Of a DNA stretch of 14,429 nucleotides, positions 14,254 through 14,429 are shown piece after piece. The stretch covers positions 2,192-16,620 of the forward strand of contig DQIG01000328.1 in NCBI GenBank assembly GCA_003525885.1, in the 5' to 3' direction. Position 1 is the stretch's first letter. Every line of letters starts with the position of its first letter. The position numbers and the translations under genes were made by a program. A model generated the notes under the pieces. It worked only from the letters and a program-made list of their open reading frames with translations. It was not told where the DNA came from and did not search any database. The stretch comes from Stenotrophomonas sp. Its GTDB lineage: Bacteria > Pseudomonadota > Gammaproteobacteria > Xanthomonadales > Xanthomonadaceae.

Positions 14254-14429
14254 ATGAGGAACTCCATTCTGCTGTGCGTGGCCCTGATGTCCGTCAGTGC
14301 GCTGGCCCAGGCCAGCAGCGGCAGCATCCGTTTCAGCGGCCGCATCGCCGAGCCGGGCTGCACGACGAACCTGTCCCAGGGTGAGCTGAGCCTGGCGGCC
14401 TGCCCGCCGTCGGCCAAGGGCTCGACGGT
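14254..14429 (+). CDS. N-terminal part of a secreted type 1 pilin-like protein
   Basis: An ATG at 14254-14256 opens a frame that runs off the window after 58 codons and two bases. Residues 1-18 are a signal peptide (MRNSILLCVALMSVSALA). The mature part starts SSGSIRFSGRIAEPGCTTN, the donor-strand-plus-cysteine opening of type 1 pilins, like ADGTITFNGKVTDKTC in smf-1; a second cysteine follows at residue 50. GAGAA 6 nt upstream is a weak ribosome site. It is divergent from smf-1 across a 460-bp control region. It could be a minor subunit of the same fimbria, the first gene of another fimbrial cluster, or a lone pilin-like protein. The first two cysteines are only 15 residues apart, closer than in smf-1 (41), so it may be a divergent member. 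Confidence 0.8.
   Translation, partial: MRNSILLCVALMSVSALAQASSGSIRFSGRIAEPGCTTNLSQGELSLAACPPSAKGST

Overview
The window has very high GC (roughly two thirds), compact operons and strong GC3 bias. The 13254-13793 pilin matches what I recall of the Stenotrophomonas maltophilia SMF-1 fimbrillin. I therefore read this as a Stenotrophomonas (Xanthomonadaceae, Gammaproteobacteria) chromosomal segment. No tRNA, rRNA, CRISPR array, insertion sequence or phage gene was seen.

Layout from left to right. (1) Bases 1-130 hold the C-terminal end of a plus-strand gene. Its stop codon overlaps the end of the convergent operon. (2) Bases 124-8491 on the minus strand, read right to left, are a tight four-gene operon: wecB (UDP-GlcNAc 2-epimerase), a BcsB-like periplasmic membrane-anchored protein, nfrB (family-2 glycosyltransferase with a C-terminal MshEN-type c-di-GMP-binding region) and nfrA (TPR plus outer-membrane barrel). 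Two junctions are ATGA stop/start overlaps and the third gap is 6 nt. (3) Bases 8492-8757 are an intergenic/leader region with hairpins and several GGA motifs. (4) Bases 8758-13793 on the minus strand are a chaperone-usher fimbrial operon in the order pilin (smf-1), chaperone, usher, tip adhesin. A very strong hairpin follows the pilin gene and an ATGA overlap joins usher and adhesin. (5) Bases 13794-14253 are a divergent control region. (6) From 14254 a plus-strand gene for another pilin-like secreted protein runs off the window.

How the parts work together. In E. coli, NfrA and NfrB with WecB make and expose an N-acetylmannosamine-based glycan, made under c-di-GMP control, that phage N4 uses as receptor. 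Here the epimerase that makes UDP-ManNAc is inside the operon. A BcsB-like subunit sits next to NfrB as BcsB sits next to the cellulose synthase BcsA. The inferred product is a complete secretion line: cytoplasmic UDP-ManNAc supply, inner-membrane synthase gated by c-di-GMP, periplasmic guide, and TPR/outer-membrane exporter. It lies directly beside an adhesive fimbria operon, so the segment is a surface-attachment and biofilm locus and a candidate phage-receptor locus. The polymer, the c-di-GMP control and the phage role in this organism are inferred by homology and were not observed.
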